A DNA stretch of 64,000 nucleotides from Lonicera japonica (GCA_021464415.1 CM038466.1:35370833-35434832); one strand, 5' to 3'; counted from the first letter of the stretch, positions 12,126 to 25,206 are shown. Translations and numbers: made by a program. The notes: generated from the sequence alone by a model not told the origin.

Positions 12126-13842
12126 TGACGCGCCGAAAATACTTCCGTGCTTAGGTACCCAAGTGCAGGTTGTCAAGTTATAATACTTGGTAAGTCCAAG
12201 TGTCGAACCACAAGGATAGTCGAAAAGACGATGTGGTGATTATGAGTCCAAAGTTTTGTGAAGAGAATTTAATTGGTTGATTTTAAAGTCTTGCAATAAA
12301 AATTAAAATGATATAACAATAGATGAGAAAAGGCTAAGGCATTATAGAATTCATTTGTTTTGCAAAGTTAAGTAAAATCAACCTCATTCAAAGTTCTCAA
12401 TGCAATTCCTAAGGGTTGAATATTTTATCCATTTCTAAGCAAAAGGGTGTGAAGCAAAAGCAACCCATTCCCATATAAATGCCATATAAAGAAAGGGTGT
12501 AAGAAAATATCAACACAAGTGTATCTCTCATTTTTATTTTGTGACAAAGGGTGTGAAGCAAGTGCAACCCATTCCCATATAATATCAACAAAGATTCAAA
12601 CTTAAAATACACAAAAAGAAAATGCATAAATTTAAACTAGGCATTTAAGAACTTATTGTTAGTTTCCCCTAGGCAAATGACTTGATTATGAAAATGGCCA
12701 ACTACAAGGAGTTTAGCTCGATAAATCATAACATTTCATTTGTCTAAGATTGGGAGGTCTAGGTGGAGGTCAAACCGTCCTATATAGACATATTTGATAA
12801 ATACAAATTGAATCCTTAAAATGATTAATGAAGTTGTTTATGACATAAATTTAAAAGATCCTCTTTGGCAACACTTTAACTAAGAAGATGACGAGTCTTA
12901 AAATCACATAAAGTGTAGAAAGCACTCAACATATCATGAAAGTATTTAAAGATTAAAATCTCAAATTTATGGTGTTTCCATGAATATTCAAAAACTAATC
13001 ATGCTTGGCAATGAAAAGTATCTCATTCAAAGAAAGAATGGACATAGGCTAGTAAGAAATACACAAGTGTATCATCTCTTCATTAATGCTTGAGATCTAT
13101 GTATACAAGGCATACAAAGTCAAATCATCATATGAAAATTATCTTACTAGCTTATGAATGGTTGAAAAAATGGAGAAGATGAAGGATTCAAAAAGTATTT
13201 AACAATACTAACAATGGAATGAGAATTGAACTTACATAATTAATGCATTGCAAATTTCATCTTTTAGCCTTAGCAAAGAAATTTACTCCATAATAAATGT
13301 AAAGACAAGAATTATAAAAGTGAACTCCATTTCTCTCCCTAGAAAATACTATTACAAGCTCTCTATAAATTGAGAAATGATAAGTAAAATAAAATTAAGA
13401 TCCCCTCTCCAAAGCAATAATGAAGACTATAAATAGGAAAGTTGTGTTGGATGCCAAAAATAAACAATGCTTTTTTTATTTTTGGTGGAGAATTCCACTA
13501 TCTTGGATGCTCTTTAATCACATGGACAATTCCAATTTCTTTCTTTAATCACATGGACATGGAGACTTTCTTTCTTGGATGCTCTTTAATCACATAGAGA
13601 CTTCTACTTTGTTGGATTTTTTTTGTCCATGGAAAATTCCACTATTGTATTAAATACAATATTTCTTGAAATCTAAAGACACCAAAATAAACACAAAATG
13701 TGCCTTTCCAAGCATTGTTAAATACAAAAGTGCTACGAGACTAATCACGAAATAAGTTGGCAAACCGAGTAGTTTTAGAGAAATAAACACATCAAACAAC
13801 TTCGAAAATGAGCGTATAAATGACAATATTAAGCGTTTATCA
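12126..13842 (-). repeat. 5' LTR of the one-LTR element
   Basis: It begins TGACGCGCCG and ends GTTTATCA on the plus strand, so on the coding strand it has TG...CA ends. Its first ~110 bp resemble the LTR at 38143 (shared CCCAAGTG, AAGTGTCGAACCACA motifs). Length 1717 bp. Short GGATGCTCTTTAATCACATG direct repeats occur at about 13500-13600. Confidence 0.78.
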
Positions 13843-14413
13843 CTAGATGTGTGTGATGAAATCGTACAAGAATAGTTGTCACCTTAGGTATAAACATGAA
13901 ATCACGAAATGTCCTTCATCAGTGCAAGCTTAAGAGGAATGAGGATACCAAACATTTAGGACATTAGCTGCCCTAGAAAGCCGACCACCCTATCATGATT
14001 AGGCCCTCGATACGCTGATAGGGTATGTATTGCAAATGACAGATAATATTCTCTGCGAAGTAGTGCGCATTTAGCTATTTTTTATTTTCAATTTTTTTTT
14101 GAAAAAGATTTTCCTTTTAATTTGCAATGAAAAATAAATGTAGATTTCAACATCTATGCGCACAAATATATCGTGACCAACCAATCATACCAAGTAGGAA
14201 AGTACAGTACAAGTTAAACAATCGACAAATTGAATGAATGAATAAATGCGAGATATACTGATAGAAGAATAAGGAAACCAACGTATAATTAAAGAACAAG
14301 AAAATAAATCCATTCGGAAACACAATAAAGTAAAGCCATCAACAAAAATGTATTAAATCCATCCATCAAACAAATATAAATAAGACATGAGACTAGACAT
14401 AGTCTAATCCGCA
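13843..14413. repeat. satellite-like unit 7, right part
   Basis: Continues the unit broken at 10665 and follows it to the variant flank AATAAGACATGAGACTAGAC (about 14385-14405). That flank is shared with unit 6 and serves as the empty site for the hAT MITE. Confidence 0.78.
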
Positions 14414-14561
14414 AAGTTGCCACTGCAGGCTCCCCGACCCCCGAAGATGTCTACCAAGGCACTCGAAGACGCTACAATCTATTGGTGAAAAATTGCTTGA
14501 TAAGTCAAGAATAACTTGAATGATTAATTCAAACAATTCGATAAGTTCTAAAAAGAACTAA

Positions 14562-15175
14562 GGGCTCATTTGGTTTGAACTTTAAGAATGGAATTGACAT
14601 TCTAGATGCCAGGAATCCTTTATTCCTGGCATCTTTTATTGGATTTCATTAATGCTCGTTTGGTTGGAGTTTTAGGAATGAACTCGGCATTTAAAAATTT
14701 TCCGGAATTTTTTTTTCATTTACTGGGAATTTTATTTTTTTTCATTTTCTGGAAAAAAAAACAATTTTTTTCACTTTCTGGGGAAAAATTAATATTTTTA
14801 ATTTTCTGGGAATTTTTTTTTTCATTTTCTGGAAAAAAAATAAATTTTTTCACTTTCTGGGGAAAAATTAATATTTTTAATTTTCTGGGAATTTTTTTTT
14901 CATTTTTTGGGAAACAATAAATTTTTTCATTTTCTGGAATTTTTTTTTCATTTTCTAGAAAAAAAAATATTTTTTGGACAAAAAAAAAAGATTCCTCAAA
15001 TTGGGAATCCAAGATTCCTCCCAATTTATAAGGAAATAGATTTTGGCAAAATGAGAGAATTTAGGATTCCTAGGAATCCTAAATTCCTACCTAAAACTCC
15101 AACCAAACAAAATAATCCTCAAGGAATGGAATTTAGGATTCCAGGAATCCTCAAAAGCTCGAACCAAACGAGCCC
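14562..15175. mobile_element. PIF/Harbinger-type MITE with a nested inverted repeat, 614 bp
   Basis: The outer ends are GGGCTCATTTGGTTTGAAC and, as reverse complement, GGGCTCGTTTGGTTCGAGC. They are flanked by TAA at 14559-14561 and 15176-15178. A second inverted pair lies inside (GCTCGTTTGGTTGGAGTTTT at about 14651 against its complement near 15085-15110), so a related element may be nested or the end duplicated. The centre (about 14700-14990) has imperfect repeats of CATTTTCTGGGAATTTTTTT and GGGGAAAAATTAATATTTTT. Long open frames here on both strands are low-complexity artefacts. Confidence 0.82.
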
Positions 15176-15178
15176 TAA

Positions 15179-17371
15179 AGGTGTAAAACACTCAATTTGA
15201 TTAATGATAACTTCTTGATGGTAAAACAATAATGTGCCTCCTTTAAATAGGATTAAACAAAGCCTTAGAATCCTAATACAAAAAGAAAATTAATTTCTAC
15301 TTAGAAAAAGGAAAATAATAACTCCTAGAGTATTTCTAATACAATAAGGAAATTAGTTAACATTCTAAAATAAGCCCAAAATAATTCTAAAATAATAAAA
15401 ATTCTTAGAAACAATTATTTAGAAGTCATGGGGCTTAAATAACTCTTGAATAAGCCAAATAAAGCTTCTAGTTTAATATTTCATCCTTGAACGTACTCTT
15501 TAACACCTCCAATTAATATCCAAGCTTTGTACAACTCAAGATCATGATTTAAAACTTCATTGGCTGCTTTCAGACATATTTTCATCTTAAACTTCCAAGC
15601 CCAATCTTTAGGAACTCCACAAAATGATTAATTGACGCGAAATCTCTTTATAGCTCTTGGAATAAGCAATTTGATAGGTTTTCCTTTAAACTTCCAGGCT
15701 TTATCACCCGATTCGTCTCGTGGCTAGTGTGTGGTGATATCATAAAAAAAGGTAGAGTCGCTAATCCACAAATTGAGGTGTTCACAATTTGTCCTAAGCA
15801 AGTAAGGATACTTCGTTACTTCCTGGTGTTGTGAATTGATTTGTTTGATTGCTTGATTAAAATAATTGCTAGAAAACCTAACACATGTTTGGGCATTACT
15901 AAAATTTGGTTAGACTTAGAGTTTTTGTTTTACTTATCAAATTTTAGATTATTTTTTATAAAACCCTAAAATCAACTTAGGCTATACGATCCTCAAATTC
16001 CACATGCATAATTCAGAATTTTCAAAATGAAGAACACATTATAATAAACCCAGAAAAAATGAGTGATTTAAAGAGGAATAACTTACAGTGAGGAAAACAG
16101 TTATGGGTTTAGTGAATTTGGTATATCCTTGACAATGGAAACCCTAAAAGTAAGTCATTCGACAAATTTTACAGCATGAAGATATATGGGGATAATACGA
16201 AGAGATAAGAAATAGAATGTTAAAAAACGGAGAAGTGAAAAATAAGAGATGTTTGGAGAAAATGTCAACTCATCATCATGTCGTATTTAATGCGAAGTGA
16301 CAACTGTCTTCTCGCTAAGATTTAAAGGCAACACACTAGCTAATAAGATGAAGGCACGTGTCATATTTTTGGCCATAAAATAAAGCTTTCCTGAGAAGCT
16401 ACAAGACTCTTTTTTATCAAGATAAATATTGAAAGAAATCCACTAAGTACAGAAACTAAAGCCAAAGAGATATCATTGTTAGACATCCAAGCATCCCAAC
16501 TTAACCAGTTAGCCAATATCCTATGCTGTGGGAGGGGGGCAGTTGAGGTAGGTCAACAAAAAGGAATGCATAGTTCAGCTCATTATTGGGCTATAGGCCT
16601 AGCTTTTCAACAAGGCCCATCACAAAAGAATCAATTAAGGAAGCTCATGCCAAAAGCCTGAGACCTAGCTACTCTGAGATGGTCGTGATGACGTGCAAAG
16701 ATTAAATTTATATGTTGGATAAGGATCATGCACTGTATAGTGTTAGAGTAGAGCTCCAGTTTACCATTTTTAGTATTTTATTATTTACGGTAATGGTGCA
16801 TTATAAAACCAAATTATATACTTATAAATAGAAAGGTGATCCACATTACTTCAAGAAATTAATCATAGAGAGAAAAAGCAAAAACTAAGTTGGTAGATTA
16901 TATGTAAACATTTGATTCATTACTTTGAGCAAATACACCTTCACACACTGAGGGGGGAGGCACTACCGGATTGATAGTCAAATCAACCAGAAGAATCAAC
17001 CTTAAACAAATCTTCTATCCCTAATTACGTTCACTCTTATCCTTATTTATATACATTGTGCTTAAATTACTTCAATGTAGGGAGACCTAAATTTTTTGGC
17101 ACCCACAAATATCACTAAATATTATATTGAAGTACTTGCATATTTTTTCGGAGTGACAAAACCATCTCCAATGCATATGTGAAATGTGTAAGGTAAATTG
17201 TCAAATTTGGCATACATTATAAAGGATACTATGTAGCGCAATAGCAAAAAACCCACCAGTGCGGTATATTTTATACCGTGTCGTCGTCCACCCATTGCGC
17301 GATGTTCTCTTCATCGTGCTGATGTCCCACCCACCGCGAGATGTTATCTTCATCACATTGTACATCTTTTC
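15179..17371. other. AT-rich spacer, no recognised gene
   Basis: No open frame with recognisable homology. The stretch at about 15220-15260 (GTGCCTCCTTTAAATAGG) resembles the segment near 61140 inside the chromovirus insertion, which hints at an old LTR fragment around 14.47-15.7 kb. No paired termini could be fixed. The part near 16900-17100 has purine-rich and GGGGGGAGG stretches but nothing diagnostic. Confidence 0.4.
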
Positions 17372-17393
17372 CCTCACTACACCAGAATCTAGT

Positions 17394-17760
17394 TTTTGTG
17401 ACTGCCCAAAACAGTCACAAACGACCCAAACAGTCACAAATGACTGTCACATAAACGACCAAAAACAGTCACTCAATTGTTACAAAGCCTCATTTATATG
17501 ACTTTCAATGGTACTTTTCATGGCAGTGACAAAGATATTTTGTGACTGTTAATGACAGTCATAAATTTTGTATTTGTGACCGTCATTAGCAGTCACAACC
17601 TGTGCATATTGTGACTGTTTTTGACAGTCACAAATGCAAAATTTGTGACAAATTTTTGTGACTGTGACTGACAGTCACAAAAGACCAATTGTGGCAATCT
17701 AAAATAAGTCACAATACCAATAGTTTGTGACTGTTTTTGATAGTCACAAATGATAAAATT
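17394..17760. repeat. CACTA-1 left subterminal repeats
   Basis: About nine half-palindromes of the form TTTGTGACTGT and ACAGTCACAAA, often paired around 5-6 bp. In known CACTA elements such arrays bind the TNPA-type protein. That role is inferred here from position and repetition. Confidence 0.8.
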
Positions 17761-18786
17761 TATTTTAAAAAATAATTCAAAAAAAAATAGAAAACCCAAT
17801 TTTTTTTTACCTGCAATCCAATAAATTTTCACAATGCATTCACACTACAATTTAATTAATATTTACACTTCAATCCAATCAATAATCGTAATACATTGTT
17901 TGCTACTCAATTTTTACACTAATCAATATTCACCATACAATTTAAGAAAGGAAATAATTGTAATATATAGAAGAAAAGTTATTAGGCTGCAAATGAATTC
18001 ATCCACATCCGTGAAACTCAACAAGCTACAATAAATTACATGGGAAAGTACTACTAACTTAACTCCATCTGATTACAATATCAAAATATGGATTTGTAAA
18101 TTAAAAAAAATAGTAGACAATGAAAAAAAAACAAAAAAAAAAACAACCACCTGCAATCTTGACATAAATCTCATTTCTCTCCTTGAAATACCCCCCAAAC
18201 GCTCTGGGAAGGAACTCTGGTAGAAGTACACCCAATTTTCCATTGACAAGCTTTTTCCGAACCAATGCCACACTATGTCCTATATAAATACATATTATGC
18301 CAGTAACCCAATAATGAGTAACATATATACACCTATCTTACTTTTTTTTTGTTATTTAGTAATTACAAATGGTGCTGCTTATATATATCCATGCTTTTTG
18401 GTGATTTGAATTTATCAGCACCCTAATTTAATATCAAATTTCAAACACATTTACATTGATTAGCATTCCTAACAAATCTTTTGTGTTGGAAACTTGGAAT
18501 ATTTATATAATCTCTCTTTCTAATTCTGCATTTTGTAAGATGAATGCCATTTAGGATTTTTAAAATGACATTCCAAACCTGATTTAAGCATATATCTATA
18601 AAAACACATAACTTGAGTCATATAGGTCCATCCACGACTCCACTATATAAAACTTAAATAGCACAAATATATACACACCCAAATACGAATAAAACAAAAT
18701 ATTACACACATCCAGAAACATTATAATATATGCTTGTAAATTATCAAGCATATAATTTGTACATGAGGTATTCTCTTGTACATTAA

Positions 18787-18935
18787 GGACTTAAACAGTT
18801 CAAAGAATATATAATACCCACTGTTTAATTTAAGCCAAAAAGGACCTAAACATGTGTCAAAGAATATATAATACCCACTGTTTAATTTAAGCCAAAAAGG
18901 ACTTAAACATGTGTCAAATAATATATAATACCCAC
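18787..18935. repeat. ~57-bp tandem repeat, about 2.5 copies
   Basis: Copies contain AATATATAATACCCACTG followed by TTTAATTTAAGCCAAAAAGG. The third copy is cut by the solo LTR, and its continuation (CCCACTGTTTAATATAAG) appears beyond 20100. The tract is part of CACTA-1. Confidence 0.85.
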
Positions 18936-19072
18936 TGTAGACACCCCGATCCGTGACCCCCGCAAGAACCATAACGACCTTCTATAACTACTGTTTTTGG
19001 GTCCGGGACCCCCCTGAGCACCCGAAACTACCCCGAAAGGGTTTGTTGGCCAACAAACCTATTTTTAAGTGA

Positions 19073-19243
19073 AATGTCGCACGACAAACACGTATGTCGC
19101 GCGATAATCCCCCCTGTGTCGCGCGACAATCCTCCCTGACACCAGACCATCCACTTTCTGACAAATCAGTCTGTCAGAAACATCACTTCAGCTGTTTGTC
19201 GCGCGACACATGCCCTTTCTGGGGAAATGTCGCGCGACAATCT
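19073..19243 (+). promoter_or_regulatory. cluster of TGTCGCGCGACA palindromes upstream of LTR TATA
   Basis: Five copies of the 12-bp palindrome TGTCGCGCGACA, or one-base variants, lie in about 170 bp ending about 12 bp before the TATA box. Homologous clusters occur upstream of the TATA box in solo LTRs B and C. A role as a repeated protein-binding site in U3 is an inference from position and conservation. Confidence 0.6.
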
Positions 19244-19254
19244 CCCCCGAGCAG

Positions 19255-19262
19255 TATAAATA
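19255..19262 (+). promoter_or_regulatory. LTR TATA box
   Basis: TATAAATA followed by GGCCAACA. The same block is found in LTRs B (29593-29600, minus) and C (57239-57246, minus). Confidence 0.7.
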
Positions 19263-20104
19263 GGCCAACATCCCCATGGGTTCTAGACGGCAACTTTTCG
19301 CCACGGTTTCTACACCAAAACGCCTTATTCTCTCTCATATTTTCTAATCTTTAAGCCTTCTCCGGAAGCATATGTGATAACATTTATTTCCGCAAGAGTC
19401 TCGGATCTAATCTTGGCACCCGGAGTGCCACCTTCTAGAGTCAGACTGCCGGAAATATCTCTAAGAGGAAAGTTGATATTCGTCAAAGGTCTTCTCTGCT
19501 GTATTATATTTTCTCTCTTATTCTTATTATTATCGCCGGGAAGGTAACGAAAGTCTCTTCTAGTAATTAAATAAGATATTTGTATATTAGTTTTATTGTA
19601 GACTTGTTTAAAACTCGATTTTTCTAACGGGGCAGGTCGATCCCCGTCCTAGTAAGCGAAGTGGCGACATAGTTGTGGTAGATTCGTAACGCGCTCGAAA
19701 ATTAGGTTTTCATTAGTTATTTCCAGAAAGCAGTAGAATATCAGTAAAAGCATCCAAGTTTTCCAACATAGAATAAATATATAAGACCACTAGAGACCGA
19801 AAGGGCGGAATGGGTGCTTAACACCTTCCTGAACCCTATAGAATCCTGGTTTCGTAGACAAACGTGTAAAGAAAGGCTTATATGTAGCCTTCCCTCTTAC
19901 ATAATCATTTTGTCCGTTTTCTTGTAAAACGTACTGGCGACTCTGAACGAACCCTCTTGCATCTAGAAATAGGATAAAGGGACTCCCGATATGAATTATC
20001 AACAAATAGAAGCAAAAGGAACGCCAGGAATCCTTTCCGATGTTTCAGACTCCCACCAACAGGAACGAGACCCGGGGGTCGCATTTTCAGATTCTCACAC
20101 CCAC

Positions 20105-21311
20105 TGTTTAATATAAGACAAAAAGTATTTTATGAAAGTGCATTGGACTTTGAAAAATTCAAAGTACATAAAAGTTCATAAGAACCTGTAATGGAAATTA
20201 AATTTAATAAAGTTTGTTCCATGATATTTACTAAGCATGTGATTGAGCATGTATTGACCTTAACCTATTTCTTTAATTTAATATCCATTGTCATTATCTT
20301 ATGATTTTGTTTGTTAGTTTGTTTGTTAATTTTATATGCACAAGAGGGCATGGGACATTTTTCAAGCTGCTGCTTATTGCCTACTTGTGTCATGTGAATC
20401 TAGGAAAGATGCTTATATGTGTGTGTATATATATATATATCTACTAGTAGTATAAATATGGTGTTATTGTACAATAGTAAAAGCCTAAAAGTGAACTGTT
20501 GGTCCAAGAAGATGCTTATCCACCATTATCATATGATAATGACGAGCCAAGTGGATGTGTTTTGTTTTTGAGTAATGATATATGAATTAACTAATTTTCA
20601 CCAATCTTTTTAAATCAAATATTTTCCTAATCCTAAAATATTAATGCTACAATAAACTTTCTTTTTCTCATACACGTCTAACATATAACACATTCTATGA
20701 AATTGATAGATCAGGACCTGCAAAATATTACAAGCCGAAAAGAAAGAAAAAGAAGACAACTACTAAACCCACGAGTACGAAAACATTAAAATTTACAGTA
20801 TAGAAGCATAAACAATGGGGTTAAGATTAATTTACTTGATCATTGCTACCTAGTATAGATTCATGTTTACTTTTATATTTATCTTACTTATTTATCTTAC
20901 TTGTGATTATGTAAATTTGGTACTGCCATTAGAAGCAACAAAACAACATATTTTAAATAATAGCTAAAGCTTATTCCTTGTACAATCCTTGGAAACAAGG
21001 CATATCTGCTCAAGTTTTACGTACTTATTTTTATTAGATCTTAGATATAAACCAACATTCAAGACAAAATAAATGCACCCAACATAAAGAAACAGGCAAA
21101 TGGAGAAATCTTCAAACATGTAACCATCACTTACAATTTAGAGCTAAATCTGGATACGTGAGCAGTGATGTCTTGTCTTGGTCTCCATACGCAATTACCG
21201 AAATAGGACCATGGCAAATCCGTACAATATTTTCCTACAAAAAAGATTACATCTAGCGCATTACAAAAACTTACATAAAATTAGAGAAACAAGGCATGCA
21301 AATTAACAGCA
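20105..21311. other. CACTA-1 interior, non-coding
   Basis: AT-rich with a short TA run near 20431-20440. No open frame of interest and no transposase motif were seen. Confidence 0.5.
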
Positions 21312-21779
21312 TGTTAGAACATAATTAATCTATCCATGTCAAAACCATGAGTAAATATAAAGAGATAAATGACAACGAAATATGTACCCAACTTGATAGA
21401 TAACGATTGATCAATGCAACATGCAGAATGAAGTTTTATCGGGTTCGTCTTCCAATCCCTTTCCTCTTTGTTCTTAAGTTTTCTCTTGAGACGATGAGAA
21501 AAAATGAATTAGGGAGAGATTGGGAACCATAACCCAAAGTATATATATGGAGGTTGGGGCGGTTGGTGGTTGCCAACTTCCACTATTTCTAATTCTGCCC
21601 CTCATAGAATTAGAAATTGCCCATATGTATCTACACATTAATTCCATGACAAATATATACCCCGAAGCCTACTTAAAACCTTAATTTAGATCACTTGAGT
21701 TTAGGCTTATAAATAATAACACGCATTAATTATATACATGTGTGGTCCCTAATTGTATTAATATAAAATTAATCTAACA
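21312..21779 (-). repeat. 3' LTR of LARD-like element
   Basis: 468 bp with TG...CA ends, nearly identical to 25207-25674. The adjacent minus-strand AATGGGAGAT tract marks this copy as the 3' LTR. Confidence 0.88.
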
Positions 21780-24700
21780 ATCTCCCATTGGACCACATAT
21801 GTATGCTTCTAATAAATATGTTTAACCTTAGTGAGCTCCAAAATTTATTATCATGATTTGAGGGTATCCGAACAATCTCGTCCATCAACTATATTGATAT
21901 AGGATCAAAGCGGTCTTTGTTACATTAATCGTAACTCGACCCATCAATGGTCACGTACACCAACATAGCCAAATGACATAGATCAATCATGGTGCGTATC
22001 ATGGAAATTACATGTAATGTGATCTACACATGCCTATTTCCAACTGGTCCTACTTTACTTGATTGAGATCAGTCCTTAAACTTTCCCCTTAATGTCATTA
22101 CCATAATGGAAAGCAAACATTCAGAGTCAAAGCCAAATCCTTTAATCGATCGAAAAATTACAGGTATACTTAAATATAACCAATTAGCCACAAACTCCCA
22201 CTAAACTGTCACACCATCAAGTAAATAATACCCCATGATCAAGTTGACCGTAATGGCCCCAGGTATCTAGCCTTCAGTGAGTAGATTTGTATTTTAATGG
22301 AGTTGTCCTTATATGCTCTATTCATACTTGTCAACTCTAAACTTATCTTCTTAATAATAAGAAGACCTCGATGTCACAATAAAACTTTAATGATTCTTTA
22401 ATACCTTATGCAGCCTTTGTGACAATTATAACCTTAATACATAATCCGAATACCCAATGATCTCAAACTGATCTGATTCCAAAATATGAGCATGTAGTCT
22501 TTATGAATACTGTAAAATCTTAATTGCTGCCTCTATTAGTGCATTCCTAAAACATATACCAAACATCTATTACTTCATACGCTAAAACCAAATGCGTTAA
22601 TACTTAACCACGAATAATATTTCCAATAGCCAAGGCTTATGAAAACTTTCTACTTAATTTGTGTCCTTTAACAATAGGAGTATCCCCTGGAATTTAGTCT
22701 TGTATACCAGAAAATCTGACAAGATATTTTTCTTGATATTACTCTTTTGCAATAACCTAATGATAACTTAAGACTTGAGTATTTTTGCAAAAGAGTACAT
22801 CCCTGAGATCTTTCAACTTAAAAATTATATCATCCATCACCTTAGCCTCGAAAACCGTATGAGGTGATAAATTGATAGAATCTGTAGTACCAATCACAAG
22901 CAACTTGCTTGGACACGTAGATGGATTTCTTGATTTGCAAACTGTATATTTTGTATCTCCGTGATACTAAACTTTGCAGTTGCACTGTATATGTCGTTTC
23001 TTCAATGTTTCCACTGAGAAATAACATCTTAATATACGCTTATGTATATGAGTTTCCTGGACGATATTTTGTCTTGAGGTTATTGAGTTTGACTTTTTTG
23101 AAATTGTTAATCTTTATTGGGAAGCTTCTTTATTTTTGTCTTCATAGTCTAGCTTTTCTTGATTTTCTTAATTATCTCTTCACCAGTCAATCAAAATTAA
23201 AATTCTGATTACTATCAATAATATCTAATAGGAAAATTAATACCTTATCAAAGACAACATTGTAAACCTTATCTTCCCCCCAAACTCAATATCCTCAAGA
23301 ATTTTGAAAATCTATAACGATGTTGGTAGAAATAAAAGTAGAACTAAAAACTAAATATCAATTCAACATGCTCACAATTATTATGCAGTTGTTATACATA
23401 TAACATTTAATCTAATAATCAAGAACGGGGTCCTTCTCAAGATGCCTAACACAACATTAATATTAATGGCTTTGGTCAAAAAATATCAACTTGTAAGTGG
23501 CCATCTTCATGCAGTAATCAAATATAGAAGTCAAATCCTGTTAAATAATAACCTTCCTTTTGGATAGCTATTATTCACATAAAAAACCTAATAGACATCT
23601 CATATTTATTACTGCAAGTATGCTCATTATTTGGCCAAATAATTCCCTTCCTTTGGGCCGGTCAGTATCCGCATGAATAATAAGTATACACATCCAAGTA
23701 TGTCAAAATATAAATAAATCTAGCAATAGAGGTTACTTTGGCAACATATTGTTTCGACTCATTGATTTTGAGATAACTGGACGATCCATACTTCGCTTTC
23801 CTTATATTTTGGATAATTCCAGAACTACTGTAGTGATGAGAGGCGAAAAGTACAGATTCATTCTTTCCCGTTTTGATGCAAAACCGCAATTGGATTTAAA
23901 GTTTCTATTAGACAAGTTTACCGGCATTCTCAATGCCAAGTTTATGTCTATATAGTTAAGAACAATTAACATGTTCGCTTTTCCATCCTGAAAGCCGAAT
24001 AGAAAATAAACAGTCTTTAAATTGATTAATTTTATAACAACATCTCAAGATATCGAGCATAACATTAATACAAAATCTTTGGATAATGATATTAATTGTA
24101 AGTGGTACTCTTGTTGTAATGATCAAATATTGACAATAAGTTATGTCAAATAACAAATATATCTTTGGATTGGTTTATTATTCACATTAGTTTACCTTGA
24201 TAATTGTCACATATTTACCATCACAAATGTGTATGAAATTTGACCAAATATAAACCCCTCTTTGGATTGGTTAATATTCGCATGAATTAAACAAACACAA
24301 ACATCTAATCATTCTTTATTTACACAAGAGAAGTCACTTTTGGTAACATCTTGTGTAAATTAACCTTAATAGAATGTTTAGACAAGTAATAGAAACAATA
24401 GATGTCGCATGTAAATAATCAAATTTATTATAAACAAATTTTTTTTGATACTTTGTCACTGCTGAAAACGGTGACAAACGGAAACTAGTCACAGTTATAA
24501 ACAGTGACAGTTCTGGATAAACTGGTCACTACTATAAACAGTGATAATTCTGGCGCGGAAAATAACTGTCCATCTCCTTCTTCAAAGTTCTGAAATTCTG
24601 TCCTTATATATATACAACTCAACCGAAATTGGCAGAAAGAAAAGAAAAGAAAAGAAAATTATGTCAGATCATTATATATAAATATATTAAAGCATACATG

Positions 24701-25190
24701 ATTGTTAAAACCCATATAAAAGCCTTTAACCATTAAGTAACCACATATATAAAAATGATACATGGATATATATATATATATATATATATGTATGCACACA
24801 GAACAGGCAGTGATTTTAATCACATTGGCCACACACACAAAGATCACGAGTATATATATGCATAGATCATGAGTTTATATATGTAAATCAAATATTTATA
24901 TACATGGCAATCCTTATATATATGCACTGCCATCCTTAAACATATATATAAAAATACATGCATACTACATGTCATTAGATATATCTAATTAAAAGTAAAA
25001 GCAAAAGTGTTGCATCCACATATCAACCGAATCCAAAATTGATGCAATTAATTGTATAGAATATAAAATTACTCTCCTTTTAATTACTCTCGGCACATAT
25101 TCCAAATAAAGCCATATAAATTAAAATTATTCATATTGCTATCATACACATGCCGATCAAAGAATTACTCAAGGAATTAATCATGGAACC
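21780..25190. other. LARD-like interior, non-coding
   Basis: About 3.4 kb of AT-rich DNA. Open frames are all short and none matches gag, protease, integrase or RT. A TA microsatellite lies at 24766-24789. A CAGTGACA/TGTCACTG-like repeat patch lies at about 24455-24555. Confidence 0.55.
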
Positions 25191-25205
25191 TCCCTCTGAT
25201 ACCAA
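25191..25205 (-). other. primer-binding site, initiator-Met type
   Basis: The minus strand reads TTGGTATCAGAGGGA beside the 5' LTR. It contains TGGTATCAGAG, the standard match to plant initiator tRNA-Met. Confidence 0.8.
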
Positions 25206-25206
25206 T

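Larger units (their letters stand above)
10666..13842 (-). mobile_element. one-LTR Athila/Tat-type element lacking its 3' LTR
   Basis: Read on the minus strand, this element has a 5' LTR (13842 to 12126), a primer-binding site (12119-12102) and about 1.4 kb of non-coding interior. It ends in the polypurine tract GGGGGG at 10671-10666. No second LTR follows; the satellite unit resumes at once. The interior near 10740-10860 is homologous to the 3' part of the gag-only element at 41800-42000 (shared GTGAAGGTTTACAG / GATGATACCTACAAAC). A second CCCCCCAACTTGAAG tract occurs at about 11735, as in that element at 42865. No gag or pol frame remains. The family assignment rests on the tRNA-Asp-like PBS and on that homology. 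Confidence 0.75.
18936..20099 (+). mobile_element. solo LTR A, probable Ty3/gypsy family, 1164 bp
   Basis: Begins TGTAGACACCCCGATCC and ends GATTCTCACA. It is flanked by an exact CCCAC duplication (18931-18935 and 20100-20104). No internal region or second LTR is present, so it is a solo LTR. The same family occurs at 28174-30858 and 56052-57588 in the opposite orientation and as a fragment at 59973-60421. A TATA box at 19255 sets the transcription strand. The gypsy assignment is tentative because no coding region is attached. Confidence 0.88.

Noticed and set aside
14606..15200. Three overlapping ~100-codon frames on both strands.
   Set aside because: Phe/Lys-rich translation of AT-rich tandem repeats inside a MITE.
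16900..17120. A possible LTR 3' end and primer site near TTTTTTGGCACCCACAA.
   Set aside because: No paired LTR, no duplication and a poor match to known primer-binding sites.
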